64,000 nucleotides of DNA, from NCBI RefSeq assembly GCF_900155935.1, contig NZ_FTLW01000001.1:1-64000 (forward strand). Direction: 5' to 3'. Under the pieces are notes generated by a model. It had not been told where the DNA came from, ran no database searches, and worked only from the letters and a program-made list of their open reading frames with translations. The translations under genes were made by a program, and so were the position numbers. Origin of the DNA: Solilutibacter tolerans (GTDB lineage Bacteria > Pseudomonadota > Gammaproteobacteria > Xanthomonadales > Xanthomonadaceae). The first letter of the stretch is position 1. Each line of letters starts with the position of its first letter. This document shows, in pieces, positions 54,306 through 63,401 of the stretch.

Positions 54306-55051
54306 GTGCGTGGCTATTCGACCTGGGCAATACGCGGCTCAAGTTCGCGCGCGGCAAGGTGGCGAGCGATATCGGTGAGGTGGGCAGTCTTGATCATCAT
54401 GCCGGTGCTGATTTCAGCGAGTTGCCGGATGAGGTGCGCGGCGATATCGCCTGGGTGTCTGCCGTGGCATCGCCGGCGGTACGGGCGGCCTTGCTGGCGG
54501 TGCTGGGGCCGCGCTTTGCGCGCATCAGCTTTGCTCGTACCTTGCCCCGATGTGGCGGGATGCAGATCGCCTATGCCGTGCCGGCGCGCTTGGGTGTTGA
54601 TCGGTTTTTGTCATTGCTGGCCGCGCGGTCCGCTGGTGATGCCGTGTTGGTATGTGGCGTCGGCACGGCCTTGACGCTGGATCTGTTGGATGCGAGCGGG
54701 CTGCACCGTGGCGGGCGTATCGCCCCATCGCCCACCTTGATGCGTGAAAGTCTGCATGCGCGTGCCCGGCAGCTACCGCTTGATGGCGGGACTTACGCCG
54801 AATTTGCCGATGACACCATCGATGCGCTGGCCTCGGGCTGCGAAGGAGCGGCGTTGGCGCTTATCCAGCGCAGCCGTGATGAGGCCGCACGTCTGTTGGG
54901 TGCGATGCCGCGGTTGTGGCTGCACGGCGGCGGGGCACCCGCATTGCAAGCGCGTATCCACGATGCCGAAAGCAAGCCGCGGCTGGTATTGGAAGGGTTG
55001 GCGCGATACGCGGCGCTGGGCGATGCGTCATCGCCAGATCTGGCCCGCTAG
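54302..55051 (+). CDS. coaX: Type III pantothenate kinase
   Basis: 249 residues. First step of coenzyme A synthesis. Family marks: WLFDLGNTRLKFARG (phosphate loop with Asp), RLGVDRFLSLLAARSAG, VCGVGTALTLDLLDASG and GGRIAPSPTLMRESLHARARQLP. ATG overlaps the birA stop, the usual birA-coaX coupling in this order. Confidence 0.95.
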   Translation: MSAWLFDLGNTRLKFARGKVASDIGEVGSLDHHAGADFSELPDEVRGDIAWVSAVASPAVRAALLAVLGPRFARISFARTLPRCGGMQIAYAVPARLGVDRFLSLLAARSAGDAVLVCGVGTALTLDLLDASGLHRGGRIAPSPTLMRESLHARARQLPLDGGTYAEFADDTIDALASGCEGAALALIQRSRDEAARLLGAMPRLWLHGGGAPALQARIHDAESKPRLVLEGLARYAALGDASSPDLAR

Positions 55052-55061
55052 AATCCAGGCC

Positions 55062-55766
55062 ATGATCACGCGCATGCTTTTCGTGTTGTTGTTGATGTTG
55101 AATCTGGGAGTGGCGGCCTGGTGGGCCTTCCATCGTCCTGCACCGCCGCCTGCAGCCGCGCCGTTGGATGCGGCAGTGCCTACGCTCGAGCTGGTGCGTG
55201 CGGCAGACGCAACATCAACCACGCCGCCAGCCACAGCCCCGGTCGAGCCCGCGCCAGCCGCCGAAGCCACATCGACACCTGCCCCCGCGGCAACCGTCGC
55301 TGCGCCTGCGGCCATGGTCTGCGCAAGTTTCGGCCCGTATGGTGATGAGGCGGCTGTGCAAGTGGCGCGTGGTCGTCTTGCTCAGCCCGGCGTACAAGCA
55401 AGCGTGCGCAGTGTCGGCGGCGCGAATGCACGTGGTTACAACGTCGTCATGCCGCCCCTGGCCAATCGGGATGCAGCGGTAGCCATGGCCGAGCGCTTGC
55501 GCACCGCGGGCTTCAGTGACCTGGTGGTGCGCAATGAAGGCGAGGCGGCGAACGGCATCGCGCTGGGCCGTTTCGGATCAGAAGAGAATGCGCGTCGCCA
55601 TCAGGCCGCATTGCAGGCGAAGGGATTTGCCGCGCAAGTCGAGCCCGTCGGCGGCGCGGGTGCAAGTTATTGGTTGGATGTACGTGCGCCCGCAGGCTTC
55701 GATGCGAACACCCAGCGCACACGCTTGGGCGCGGCACAGGCCCAAGCACTTGCTTGCTCGGCCTGA
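55062..55766 (+). CDS. SPOR-domain membrane-anchored protein
   Basis: 234 residues from ATG 55062. An N-terminal membrane anchor (MLFVLLLMLNLGVAAWWAF), an Ala/Pro/Thr-rich periplasmic linker (residues 28-85), and two SPOR-like repeats (CASFGPYGDEAAVQVARGRL; IALGRFGSEENARRHQAALQAKGF) that bind denuded septal peptidoglycan. Third gene of the birA-coaX operon, ten bases after coaX. Confidence 0.85.
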   Translation: MITRMLFVLLLMLNLGVAAWWAFHRPAPPPAAAPLDAAVPTLELVRAADATSTTPPATAPVEPAPAAEATSTPAPAATVAAPAAMVCASFGPYGDEAAVQVARGRLAQPGVQASVRSVGGANARGYNVVMPPLANRDAAVAMAERLRTAGFSDLVVRNEGEAANGIALGRFGSEENARRHQAALQAKGFAAQVEPVGGAGASYWLDVRAPAGFDANTQRTRLGAAQAQALACSA

Positions 55767-55796
55767 CCCGCCGCGTCGGCTAGAATAGGCAGCTTC

Positions 55797-55872
55797 GCCG
55801 GCTTAGCTCAGTTGGTAGAGCAACCGCCTTGTAAGCGGTAGGTCGTCAGTTCGACTCTGACAGCCGGCACCA
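55797..55872 (+). tRNA. tRNA-Thr (anticodon TGT), CCA encoded
   Basis: Acceptor arms GCCGGC.. and ..GCCGGC pair, D-arm TTAGCTCAGTTGGTAGAGCA, anticodon stem ACCGC/GCGGT with loop CTTGTAA (TGT at 34-36), T-loop GTTCGACTC, discriminator A and encoded CCA. Reads ACA/ACG-type threonine codons. Confidence 0.97.
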
Positions 55873-55885
55873 TCAGGATATTCCG

Positions 55886-56809
55886 ATGCGTGCTGATTAC
55901 TCCCCCGTCTCCATTTTTGGCGTGCCGACCGATGTCGGTGCCGCCCATCGCGGGGCTTCGATGGGCCCGGAAGCGCTGCGTGTGGCGAATCTGGCCGAAG
56001 CCATTGCCCGTCGCGGCGTGGACGTGCGTGACCTGGGCGATGTTGCGGGCCCGCGTAATCCACTGACCGGCCCGGTCGATGGTTACCGTCATTTGGACGA
56101 AGTCGTCGCTTGGAACCAGGCTGTGTTCGACATGAGCTCGCAAGAGCTTGTTGCCGGGCGCATGCCGATCATGCTGGGTGGTGACCATTGCCTCGCCATT
56201 GGCTCGATTGCTGCTGTCGCCGCACATGCGCGCGCGCAAGGCAAGAAGCTGCGCGTGTTGTGGCTCGACGCCCATGCCGATTTCAATACTTCCGAGATCA
56301 CGCCTTCGGGCAACATCCACGGTATGCCGGTGGCTTGCTTGTGCGGCCTGGGTCCGGATGTACTGGTCAACCTGGGCGCGCCTGGTCCCGCGCTGAAAGC
56401 CGACGAGATTCGCCAGATCGGCATTCGCTCGGTGGATCGTGGCGAGAAACGTTTGGTCAAAGAACACGGCCTCGATATCTACGACATGCGCTACATCGAC
56501 GAGATCGGCATGCGTCGGGTCATGGAAGAAGCGTTGGAAGGTGTCGATGCCGATACCCACCTGCATGTCAGCTTCGATGTCGACATGCTGGATCCATCCA
56601 TCGCGCCGGGCACTGGCACGCGCGTTCCGGGTGGCGTGAATTACCGAGAAGCGCAGTTGATGATGGAGATGATCGCGGACACCGGCTGCATGGCGTCGTT
56701 GGATCTGGTGGAAGTGAATCCTGCGCTGGACAAGCGCAATGCCACGGCGCGGTTGGCTGTGCAATTGGTCGAGAGCTTGTTTGGAAAATCGACGTTGATG
56801 CGCGACTGA
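55886..56809 (+). CDS. rocF: Arginase
   Basis: 307 residues. Hydrolyses arginine to ornithine and urea with two Mn2+. Metal ligands: GGDHCLAIG, WLDAHADFNT, SFDVDMLDPS; GNIHGMP and EVNPALDKRNATA are the other conserved blocks that separate arginase from agmatinase. Lies 13 bp after tRNA-Thr and probably has its own promoter or reads from the tRNA transcript. Confidence 0.95.
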   Translation: MRADYSPVSIFGVPTDVGAAHRGASMGPEALRVANLAEAIARRGVDVRDLGDVAGPRNPLTGPVDGYRHLDEVVAWNQAVFDMSSQELVAGRMPIMLGGDHCLAIGSIAAVAAHARAQGKKLRVLWLDAHADFNTSEITPSGNIHGMPVACLCGLGPDVLVNLGAPGPALKADEIRQIGIRSVDRGEKRLVKEHGLDIYDMRYIDEIGMRRVMEEALEGVDADTHLHVSFDVDMLDPSIAPGTGTRVPGGVNYREAQLMMEMIADTGCMASLDLVEVNPALDKRNATARLAVQLVESLFGKSTLMRD

Positions 56810-56971
56810 CGTCGCTTTTTTTGCTGAATGCATCCCCGTTGTTCAGGGTGCGTTCCCGCGCGGGGCACAAACTCGGGGCTGGTTCCACATCGGCTTCACG
56901 GCGCGATGGGTTCCATGTAGCGGGTACGGCCTAGGTGCCGGACGAACTTCCCCCCACACAAGGAGATTCTC

Positions 56972-57121
56972 ATGAAGCGTTTGATGGCCGTGATGTTGCT
57001 TGCCATGTTTTCGATGGGCCTGACCGCCTGTAACACCGTTGCCGGCGCCGGCAAGGATGTGCAGAAGGTCGGCGAAAAGGTCGAAGACAAAGCGCAGGAT
57101 TGCAAAGACGGCAAGTGCTGA
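56972..57121 (+). CDS. Entericidin-like small lipoprotein
   Basis: 49 residues with AAGGAGA upstream. Signal peptide and lipobox MAVMLLAMFSMGLTACNT (acylated Cys near 20), then TVAGAGKDVQKVGEKVEDKA, the entericidin A/B signature, and a CKDGKC end. Outer-membrane lipoprotein linked to stress in relatives. A clear terminator follows. Confidence 0.9.
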   Translation: MKRLMAVMLLAMFSMGLTACNTVAGAGKDVQKVGEKVEDKAQDCKDGKC

Positions 57122-57147
57122 TCCAGCGTCTTGCTTGAGACTTGAGA

Positions 57148-57173
57148 AAGGCCAGGGAAACCTGGCCTTTTTC
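57148..57173 (+). terminator. Rho-independent terminator of the entericidin gene
   Basis: AAGGCCAGG and CCTGGCCTT pair over GAAA and are followed by a T-run, 26 bp after the stop codon. Confidence 0.92.
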
Positions 57174-57243
57174 ATTGGGGCCATCGTCATGCAGATATCT
57201 GCCAACCGGATGTCGATGGCGTGATGGCGAATTTCGTGCAATG

Positions 57244-57269
57244 AAAAGGCCGCATGATCGCGGCCTTTT
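57244..57269. terminator. Bidirectional terminator before csbD
   Basis: AAAAGGCCGC and GCGGCCTTTT pair over ATGATC. The A- and T-runs on the two sides let it serve the minus-strand csbD gene, whose stop is 22 bp away. Confidence 0.85.
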
Positions 57270-57290
57270 CTGTCTCAACGCAGAAGCAAT

Positions 57291-57497
57291 TTATTCGCTA
57301 TCGATCATGCGCTCAAATTCTTTGATTTCTTTTTCGGCGCGATCACGATCCCAGCCATATTGTTCTTGCAGCTTGCCACTGAGGTATTCGGTGCTGCCTT
57401 CTGCAACATCGAAAACATCGTTGGTCAGGTCGCCCCATTGAATCTGTGCCTTGCCTTTGATCTGGCTCCATTTGCCAGCAATGATGTCCTTGTTCAT
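57291..57497 (-). CDS. CsbD-family stress protein
   Basis: 68 residues from ATG 57497 after CAGGAG. The CsbD pattern is clear: [26 protein letters not shown] then [20 protein letters not shown]. Small, charged, cytoplasmic; induced by general stress in other bacteria, function unknown. Confidence 0.93.
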   Translation of the reverse strand: MNKDIIAGKWSQIKGKAQIQWGDLTNDVFDVAEGSTEYLSGKLQEQYGWDRDRAEKEIKEFERMIDSE

Positions 57498-57658
57498 CTC
57501 GTGCTCCTGTCTCAGGGGGAATCGCGCATTAATAATTTGAAGAATTGCGCGTGCAGCGGTGGCCGCAACAACCATCCTCCGCTCATGCATGTAAAGAGCG
57601 GATGAAGGATCCGTTGGTATGGCGTGAGCGTGGTTCAGCAGTTCATCTCACACGCGCC

Positions 57659-58462
57659 TTAATAGGCAGGCGGATCCGGTACAAAGCCGCTGGGGAATGC
57701 ACGTGGCGGCTTGGGGTAACGGGTTGAATGGCGCGGGAGTACGCCTGCGGCGCGCAATCCGTTTTCATCGTCGTAGCGCAGCTCGGTGAGCTGAATCGGG
57801 CGATGACTGGCGCGGACGAATTCGGTGCTTGCCACCGGTGACCACTGGCCCTCGCCATGACCGGTACCGATACGTTGTTGCGGTTCGCTGGGGGCGGGAG
57901 TTGCATCGGCCATCGCTTCATTGGCAGCACCCGCGGCGCTACTGCGCGTGGATTGCGGCATGGGCGCCGAATACACCGGGCGGTTGACCCGCTCGGCAAA
58001 CACCGCGATGCCGACTACACCGACGTTATCCGGGCGTCCGGTACGTGCGGCGTAGCTATCGGGCAAATCGGTAAACACGAAGCGGGCCGATTCCTCCATC
58101 GATTTGCGCCAGCCATCAATTTCGGCCGATTGCCAGGGGTCGAGCACATAGCCAGTTTGGTTGGACGCGGCGGTTTGGCCGGTAACCGCATTGACCCCGT
58201 CGATGGACAGCACGACCATCACGCGGCGATCGCTTTGATTAGTTAGGCGTACTTGATAGGCGCGTCCGGGTTGCCCCGGCACCCATTGCTGGCCGCGATG
58301 GCCGTAGATGGGCAGTTCACCGCCTGCTTCATCAACCAGAGATACCGAAACAGGCTGGCCTGCCTGGCCGGGCAGTGCACCATAGGGTGCGACGGCGCTT
58401 TGCGAGGGGCAGGCGACCAACATCGCCAGCGTGGTGATCAAAAGACTCTTGGAAAAAACGGT
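57659..58462 (-). CDS. Exported protein of unknown function
   Basis: 267 residues from ATG 58462, AAGGAAAC upstream. The N-terminus (SKSLLITTLAMLVACPSQS) is a signal peptide with a possible lipobox at LVAC. The mature part has a beta-rich block (AYQVRLTNQSDRRVMVVLSIDGVNAVTG, QTGYVLDPWQSAEIDGWRKS, ARFVFTDLPDSYAARTG) that I have seen in conserved proteobacterial lipoproteins of unknown role, then a disordered proline-rich tail. Divergent from trpS. Confidence 0.75.
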   Translation of the reverse strand, partial: TVFSKSLLITTLAMLVACPSQSAVAPYGALPGQAGQPVSVSLVDEAGGELPIYGHRGQQWVPGQPGRAYQVRLTNQSDRRVMVVLSIDGVNAVTGQTAASNQTGYVLDPWQSAEIDGWRKSMEESARFVFTDLPDSYAARTGRPDNVGVVGIAVFAERVNRPVYSAPMPQSTRSSAAGAANEAMADATPAPSEPQQRIGTGHGEGQWSPVASTEFVRASHRPIQLTELRYDDENGLRAAGVLPRHSTRYPKPPRAFPSGFVPDPPAY

Positions 58463-58566
58463 CATGGCAAGGTTTCCTTGAAGGGGCCTTGATGACAACG
58501 CGCCACTCGGTGGAACGGGGTTGAGGCCAAGTAAACTAGCTGCTTTACCGTCAACTTCGGCCTGAA

Positions 58567-59859
58567 ATGTCCGCTCGCCCCACCCGCATCCTTACTGGCA
58601 TCACCACCTCCGGCACGCCGCACCTGGGCAATTACGCGGGTGCAATCCGTCCGGCCCTGGTCAGCGCTCAATCGGCTGATGTCGAGAATTTCTATTTCCT
58701 CGCCGACTACCACGCACTGGTGAAGTGCGGCGACCCGGCGCGTGTGCAGCGCTCAACGCTGGAGATCGCGGCGACGTGGCTGGCCTGCGGTCTCGATCCT
58801 GCCAAGGTCTGGTTCTATCGCCAAAGCGACATCCCGGAAATTCCGGAGTTGATGTGGTTTCTCACCTGTGTTGCCGGCAAGGGCCTGCTCAATCGCGCGC
58901 ATGCTTACAAGGCGGCGGTCGACAAGAACCGCGCAGAAGGCGAGGACGATGATGCCGGCATCACCGGCGGGCTCTATATGTATCCCGTGCTGATGGCCGC
59001 GGACATCCTCATCTTCAACGCGGACAAGGTGCCGGTGGGACGCGACCAGATCCAGCACATCGAGATGGCGCGCGATTTCGGTCAGCGCTTCAACCATCTT
59101 TACGGCGAGCATTTCGTGTTGCCCGAGGTGGTGATCGAAGAGAGCGTCGCCACTTTGCCGGGACTGGATGGCCGCAAGATGTCGAAGAGTTACGACAACA
59201 CCATCCCGCTGTTTGCACCGCCTGCCGAATTGAAGAAGCTGATCATGGGCATCGTCACTGATTCGCGCATGCCAGGTGAGGCGAAGGACACCTCGGACTC
59301 GGCGCTGTTCCAGTTGTATCAGGCTTTCTCGACACCCGAGGAAACCGCGGCGATGCGCGAGGCTTTTGCGCAGGGGATTGGCTGGGGCGATGCCAAGCAG
59401 CAGCTCTTCGAGCAGATCGATCGGCAAGTCGCACCGATGCGTGAAAAATACGAAGCGCTTATCGCCAAACCTGATGCGATCGAGGCAATCTTGCGTGATG
59501 GCGCGGCGCGCCTGCGTGCCCGTTATGCGACGCCGGCGCTGGCGGAATTGCGTCGGGCCGTGGGCTTGCGCGATCTGTCGGTCGTCGCGGCGCAGGCTGT
59601 GCCTGAGCGTCGCCACAAGCGTGCCCTTCCAACCTTCAAGCAATACCGCGAGGCCGACGGCAAGTTCTATTTCAAGCTGATGCAGGGTGATCGCGAATTG
59701 CTGGTCAGCCTGGGCTTTGATTCCCCGCGTGAAGCCGGGCAGCAGATCGCCGTGATGAAAACGGGCGAGGCAGGCAGTGCTTATGTCTTGTCCCCCGGGG
59801 TGGGCGCTGAGGACGTGGCGGCTGCGCTGGCCGCATTTCGTGACGACGCTCAGGATTAA
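58567..59859 (+). CDS. trpS: Tryptophanyl-tRNA synthetase with C-terminal extension
   Basis: 430 residues. Class I synthetase: HIGH-type GTPHLGNYAG, AYKAAVDKN, QIQHIEMARDFGQRFN, and KMSKS in DGRKMSKSYDN. The core ends near residue 350; residues 365-430 (KFYFKLMQGDRELLVSLGFDSPREAGQQIAVM) resemble the YegP/DUF1508 fold, an extension found in this lineage. Housekeeping; intact. Confidence 0.95.
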   Translation: MSARPTRILTGITTSGTPHLGNYAGAIRPALVSAQSADVENFYFLADYHALVKCGDPARVQRSTLEIAATWLACGLDPAKVWFYRQSDIPEIPELMWFLTCVAGKGLLNRAHAYKAAVDKNRAEGEDDDAGITGGLYMYPVLMAADILIFNADKVPVGRDQIQHIEMARDFGQRFNHLYGEHFVLPEVVIEESVATLPGLDGRKMSKSYDNTIPLFAPPAELKKLIMGIVTDSRMPGEAKDTSDSALFQLYQAFSTPEETAAMREAFAQGIGWGDAKQQLFEQIDRQVAPMREKYEALIAKPDAIEAILRDGAARLRARYATPALAELRRAVGLRDLSVVAAQAVPERRHKRALPTFKQYREADGKFYFKLMQGDRELLVSLGFDSPREAGQQIAVMKTGEAGSAYVLSPGVGAEDVAAALAAFRDDAQD

Positions 59860-59964
59860 GCCGCGTTTTAGTTGCCGTTCAAGCAGTCGCGCGCCACTCC
59901 CCCTACTCTTGGGGCCAACGCCGCGTGGGGTGGTAATCGCGGTTTATTGTCGTCGTGTGTACTG

Positions 59965-61077
59965 ATGGAAAACGTCATCTCATTGCCGCTTGATCGTGAC
60001 CGTGACGCTAGAGAGCGTCGGCGGCAGGAGGCGCTTGACCGTCTGGAAATCGTCGATACGCAGGCCGAAACCGCGTACGACGATTTGGCACGTTTGGCGC
60101 AGACCTTGTGCGGAGCGCCGATTGCACTGGTATCACTGGTCGATCGAAACCGGCAATGGTTCAAGGCGAGGATCGGTACCGAGCTGCAATCGATACCGCG
60201 CGAGATATCGTTCTGCGATCACGCGATCAGGCAGCCTGATCGGATCATGGAAGTGGCCGATGCGCATGAAGATGCGCGCTTCGCCAACAATCCCTTGGTG
60301 CTTGGAGAGCCGCATGTGCGCTTTTACGCGGGCATGCCCATCCTGACCCAGGATGGTGAAGCCGTCGGTGCGATTTGTGTGGTGGATCACATGCCGAGGG
60401 CGCTGAATCCGGAGCAGCGTGAGGGCTTGGCTGCCTTGGCGCGGCAGGCTACCTTGCTGCTTGAAGTGCGTGGCTTCCTTGCCAAGCAACGGGCGATCAT
60501 GTCTGCGCATGACGATGACACGCGTCGCTTGCTTGCCGGGCAGGACGCCTTGCGACAGCACAATGCCCATCTGCAGGATGTCGCATGGCGAGACCCATTG
60601 ACGGGGCTGCTCAATCGGGCAGGTATGGAAGCACTGCGTGCGAACAGTCGTGTCATGGCGAGGGTGCGTAATGCACCGTATTGCGTTGCATTGGCCGATG
60701 TCGATCGCTTCAAGCAGGTCAATGACGAGTATGGTCACGCCATCGGTGACGACATCCTATGTGCAGTTGCAGATGTCATCCGCAGCAATATCCGGCGTGG
60801 TGATTATGCAGGCAGGCTGGGTGGCGAAGAGTTCGTCGTGCTTTGGCCATCGACCAACCTTGAGCAGGCCCGCGAGATCGCGGAGCGCATACGGCATGGG
60901 GTGGAGCGATTGAAGCTGGACGCGCCGGTCACTATTTCTATCGGCTTGATCGAGGGTGATGCTGCCGAGGAAAGCCGTCGCGAATCGCTCGAGCGTGCGG
61001 ACCGTACGCTATATGAAGCCAAGCGAGTTGGTCGCAATCGTGTGGTGGCCGATACTCAAACCCGTTACTGGCGTTAA
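59965..61077 (+). CDS. GAF-GGDEF diguanylate cyclase
   Basis: 370 residues from ATG 59965 (the frame is open to 59872, without homology). GAF domain about residues 20-165 (LARLAQTLCGAPIALVSLVDRNRQWFKA, EISFCDHAI, FYAGMPI). GGDEF domain from about 215: DPLTGLLNRAG, ADVDRFKQVNDEYGHAIGDD, RLGGEEFVVL active site; RRGD five residues upstream is an RxxD inhibitory site, so c-di-GMP feedback is expected. The 3' end overlaps the convergent VOC gene at TTAA. Confidence 0.93.
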   Translation: MENVISLPLDRDRDARERRRQEALDRLEIVDTQAETAYDDLARLAQTLCGAPIALVSLVDRNRQWFKARIGTELQSIPREISFCDHAIRQPDRIMEVADAHEDARFANNPLVLGEPHVRFYAGMPILTQDGEAVGAICVVDHMPRALNPEQREGLAALARQATLLLEVRGFLAKQRAIMSAHDDDTRRLLAGQDALRQHNAHLQDVAWRDPLTGLLNRAGMEALRANSRVMARVRNAPYCVALADVDRFKQVNDEYGHAIGDDILCAVADVIRSNIRRGDYAGRLGGEEFVVLWPSTNLEQAREIAERIRHGVERLKLDAPVTISIGLIEGDAAEESRRESLERADRTLYEAKRVGRNRVVADTQTRYWR

Positions 61078-61472
61078 TCCTTTGGCGCTGGCCATGTGTG
61101 CGGCGCTTGCCCGCGTGAGGGATCTTTCATCTTCACCACGCAAAAGCGCTGTCCGGTCGGTGCTTCCATCACCCACCAGCGCTTGACGAAGGCAATCTTC
61201 TTCGCGCCGAGTTTCTCAAGGCGTTCGGCTTCAGCATCGATGTCATCCGATTCGATATCCAGGTGCACGCGCGAGGGATGATCGACCTTCTGCACCTCGA
61301 TGTGCAGGTCGCCTGGTGTGTTGCCCAGCATCTGGTAATCGGCGGTGTCATCGCCTGCATCACGATTAGCGACCGTGCACCCCAGCGCCTGTGCCCAGAA
61401 ATCGGCGGCGGCGTCCAGATCGCCCGTATTGCAATCGATGATGAAGCCGGACAGGCGGCTGCGGTGGCTCAT
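61074..61472 (-). CDS. VOC-family (glyoxalase/bleomycin-resistance fold) protein
   Basis: 132 residues. Opens GFIIDCNTGDLDAAADFWAQALGC and includes DLHIEVQKVDHPSRVHLDIESDDIDAEAERLEKLGAKKI and MEAPTGQRFCVV, the two-motif VOC pattern. Substrate unknown. Single domain, normal length. Confidence 0.88.
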   Translation of the reverse strand: MSHRSRLSGFIIDCNTGDLDAAADFWAQALGCTVANRDAGDDTADYQMLGNTPGDLHIEVQKVDHPSRVHLDIESDDIDAEAERLEKLGAKKIAFVKRWWVMEAPTGQRFCVVKMKDPSRGQAPHTWPAPKD

Positions 61473-61503
61473 GCGAAGTTCTCCCGAGACCGGTGCATCC
61501 CCG

Positions 61504-61944
61504 TCAGTCGATGATCGGCAAGCCGAGGTCCTTGCGCAGCGCGTTGTGTTCCTGCTTGGCGATCTTGCGCGGAATGGCCAAGATCATGCCGGGTGCGCCC
61601 AGCGGAACTTCGCCAGGTTGCGGCTGGCGAGTCAACGGGTTGAGCATGCCGACGTAGGACTCCAGATTCAGCTGGCCATCACCAACGCACACATCCAGAA
61701 ACGTCGGTTGCCCCTTATTGCCACCGACGTTTTTCTGATAGCGCAGCCGTGTAGCGCTATCGTCTGCGCGCTGATAGCCGTGTGCTTCGGCCCAACGTTC
61801 GATCATGGCACGCGTTTCAGGCGTATCCGCAGTCGCAACGCTGTCCCGCGTGTAGCCACTGGCTTGTGCCTTGCCAGCGCTGCGCTTGATCAACCAGAAG
61901 CCGATGGCAATGGCGATCACGATCAGAAGCATCAACTTACCCAT
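61504..61944 (-). CDS. Membrane-anchored hypothetical protein
   Basis: 146 residues from ATG 61944 after AAGGAGAG. One N-terminal helix (KLMLLIVIAIAIGFWLI) and a cytoplasmic or periplasmic domain with YQRADDSATRLRYQKNVGG, DVCVGDGQLNLESYVGMLN. No domain recognised. It lies 35 bp downstream of the E2 gene and may be its operon partner. Confidence 0.7.
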   Translation of the reverse strand: MGKLMLLIVIAIAIGFWLIKRSAGKAQASGYTRDSVATADTPETRAMIERWAEAHGYQRADDSATRLRYQKNVGGNKGQPTFLDVCVGDGQLNLESYVGMLNPLTRQPQPGEVPLGAPGMILAIPRKIAKQEHNALRKDLGLPIID

Positions 61945-61979
61945 GGGGCTCTCCTTGTCTGGGTGGGGGCAGGGCCGGC

Positions 61980-63392
61980 TTAGTTCGGGCGGCCCATGTC
62001 GTCGAGCAGCGCCTTGAGGAAGCGCGCCGCCTCGCCGCCGGTACAGGCGCGATGGTCGAAGGTGAGTGAGATCGGCAGGCGGCGATGCACTTCGATGCCG
62101 CCGATGACGGCCACGACATCGTGCGAGAGTTTGCCTGCGCCGATGATCGCCACGCACGGCGGGACGACGACCGGCGTGGCGTAGCGGCCCGCGAACATGC
62201 CGAAGTTGCTGAGCGAGATGGTGTAGCCCATCAGCTCGCCTTGCGGGATGCTGCGATCTTCCACTTGCGCGCGCAGGCGCTGGATGCCGGCGCGCACGCC
62301 CGCCGCATCGAGCATGTCGGCATTGCGCAGCGCAGGCACGAATAGGCCGTCATCGGTATCGACGGCGATGCCAATGTCCACGTGCGGATGCAGCGTGCGG
62401 GTCAGCTTCTCGCCATCGAACCACGCATTGAGCGCCGGCACTTGCTTGCACGCCGCCACGATCGCGCGCACCAGGCGGGCAGTGATGTCCTGCTTGCCGA
62501 TCCACGCATGCAGGTCGGCATCGTCCACCAACGTGGTCGGAACGACCTTCGCGTGCGCATCCGACATCACGCGGGCCATGTTGCGGCGCACGCCCTTGAG
62601 CTGCTCCGGCTGGCCGCTGGCGGCGACGCTCGGCGGTTGCGTGCGCATCGGCTTGCCGCCTTGCGACAGCGTGCTGCGTTGCGCAGGCGCGGCGTCGGCA
62701 GCGCGCGCGGCCTGGAATTGCTCGCGCAGGCCTGCGGCGGTGACCTTGGGTGCGCCGGCGGGCGCCAGCTGCGACGGATCAGCCGCGGCTTGCTTCACGT
62801 CCTGCATGGTGACTGTGCCATCGGGGCCACTTGCGCGCACGCGGGCGATGTCGATGCCGAGCTTCCTCGCCATCGCGCGCACGGCAGGCACGGCCTTCAC
62901 GCCGCCCACGGCCATCGCGGCTTCGCTGCGCACGGAATCGCCGACCTGCATCGCGCCGACCACGGTGCCAGCATCGGCCTTCGCATTCGTGTTGCTGGCT
63001 TCCGGCTGCTTCTCGTCCGTGTCGGCAATCGCGCCGCCTTCGCTGGAGGCGACGACCTTGTCGTCCGGCGCGGGGTCGTGCGAGCCCACGCTATGCCCAC
63101 CGCCGTGGTGATGGCCCGTGTCCTGGCCTTCGGCACGCTGCGGCATCGACATGTCCATCTCGAACTCGGCCAACATGCTGCCGGTGATGATGATGTCGCC
63201 TGCAGCGCCTGCGAGTTTCGTCACCTTGCCGCTGACCGGCGAGGGCACGTCGACGACGGCCTTGGCGGTTTCCATCGAGACGAGGTTGTCGTCCAGCTTG
63301 ATGACATCGCCTTCCTTGACGTGCCATTCGACGATGGTCGCGTCGGGCAGGCCTTCGCCAAGATCGGGGAGAAAAAAAGTCTTCTTGCTCAT
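61980..63392 (-). CDS. Dihydrolipoamide acyltransferase (E2) of an alpha-keto acid dehydrogenase complex
   Basis: 470 residues. Lipoyl domain residues 1-80 with the lipoyl Lys in SMETAKAVVDVPSP; a His/Asp-rich linker (GHHHGGGHSVGSHDP); peripheral-subunit-binding domain (AVRAMARKLGIDIARVRASGPDGTV); catalytic domain from about 240 with LTFDHRACTGGEAARF (active-site His). Could serve pyruvate or branched-chain keto acids; the adjoining E1beta (separate alpha/beta E1) favours branched-chain or similar. Nine bases after E1beta. Confidence 0.93.
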   Translation of the reverse strand: MSKKTFFLPDLGEGLPDATIVEWHVKEGDVIKLDDNLVSMETAKAVVDVPSPVSGKVTKLAGAAGDIIITGSMLAEFEMDMSMPQRAEGQDTGHHHGGGHSVGSHDPAPDDKVVASSEGGAIADTDEKQPEASNTNAKADAGTVVGAMQVGDSVRSEAAMAVGGVKAVPAVRAMARKLGIDIARVRASGPDGTVTMQDVKQAAADPSQLAPAGAPKVTAAGLREQFQAARAADAAPAQRSTLSQGGKPMRTQPPSVAASGQPEQLKGVRRNMARVMSDAHAKVVPTTLVDDADLHAWIGKQDITARLVRAIVAACKQVPALNAWFDGEKLTRTLHPHVDIGIAVDTDDGLFVPALRNADMLDAAGVRAGIQRLRAQVEDRSIPQGELMGYTISLSNFGMFAGRYATPVVVPPCVAIIGAGKLSHDVVAVIGGIEVHRRLPISLTFDHRACTGGEAARFLKALLDDMGRPN

Positions 63393-63401
63393 GGGGCTTC
63401 C

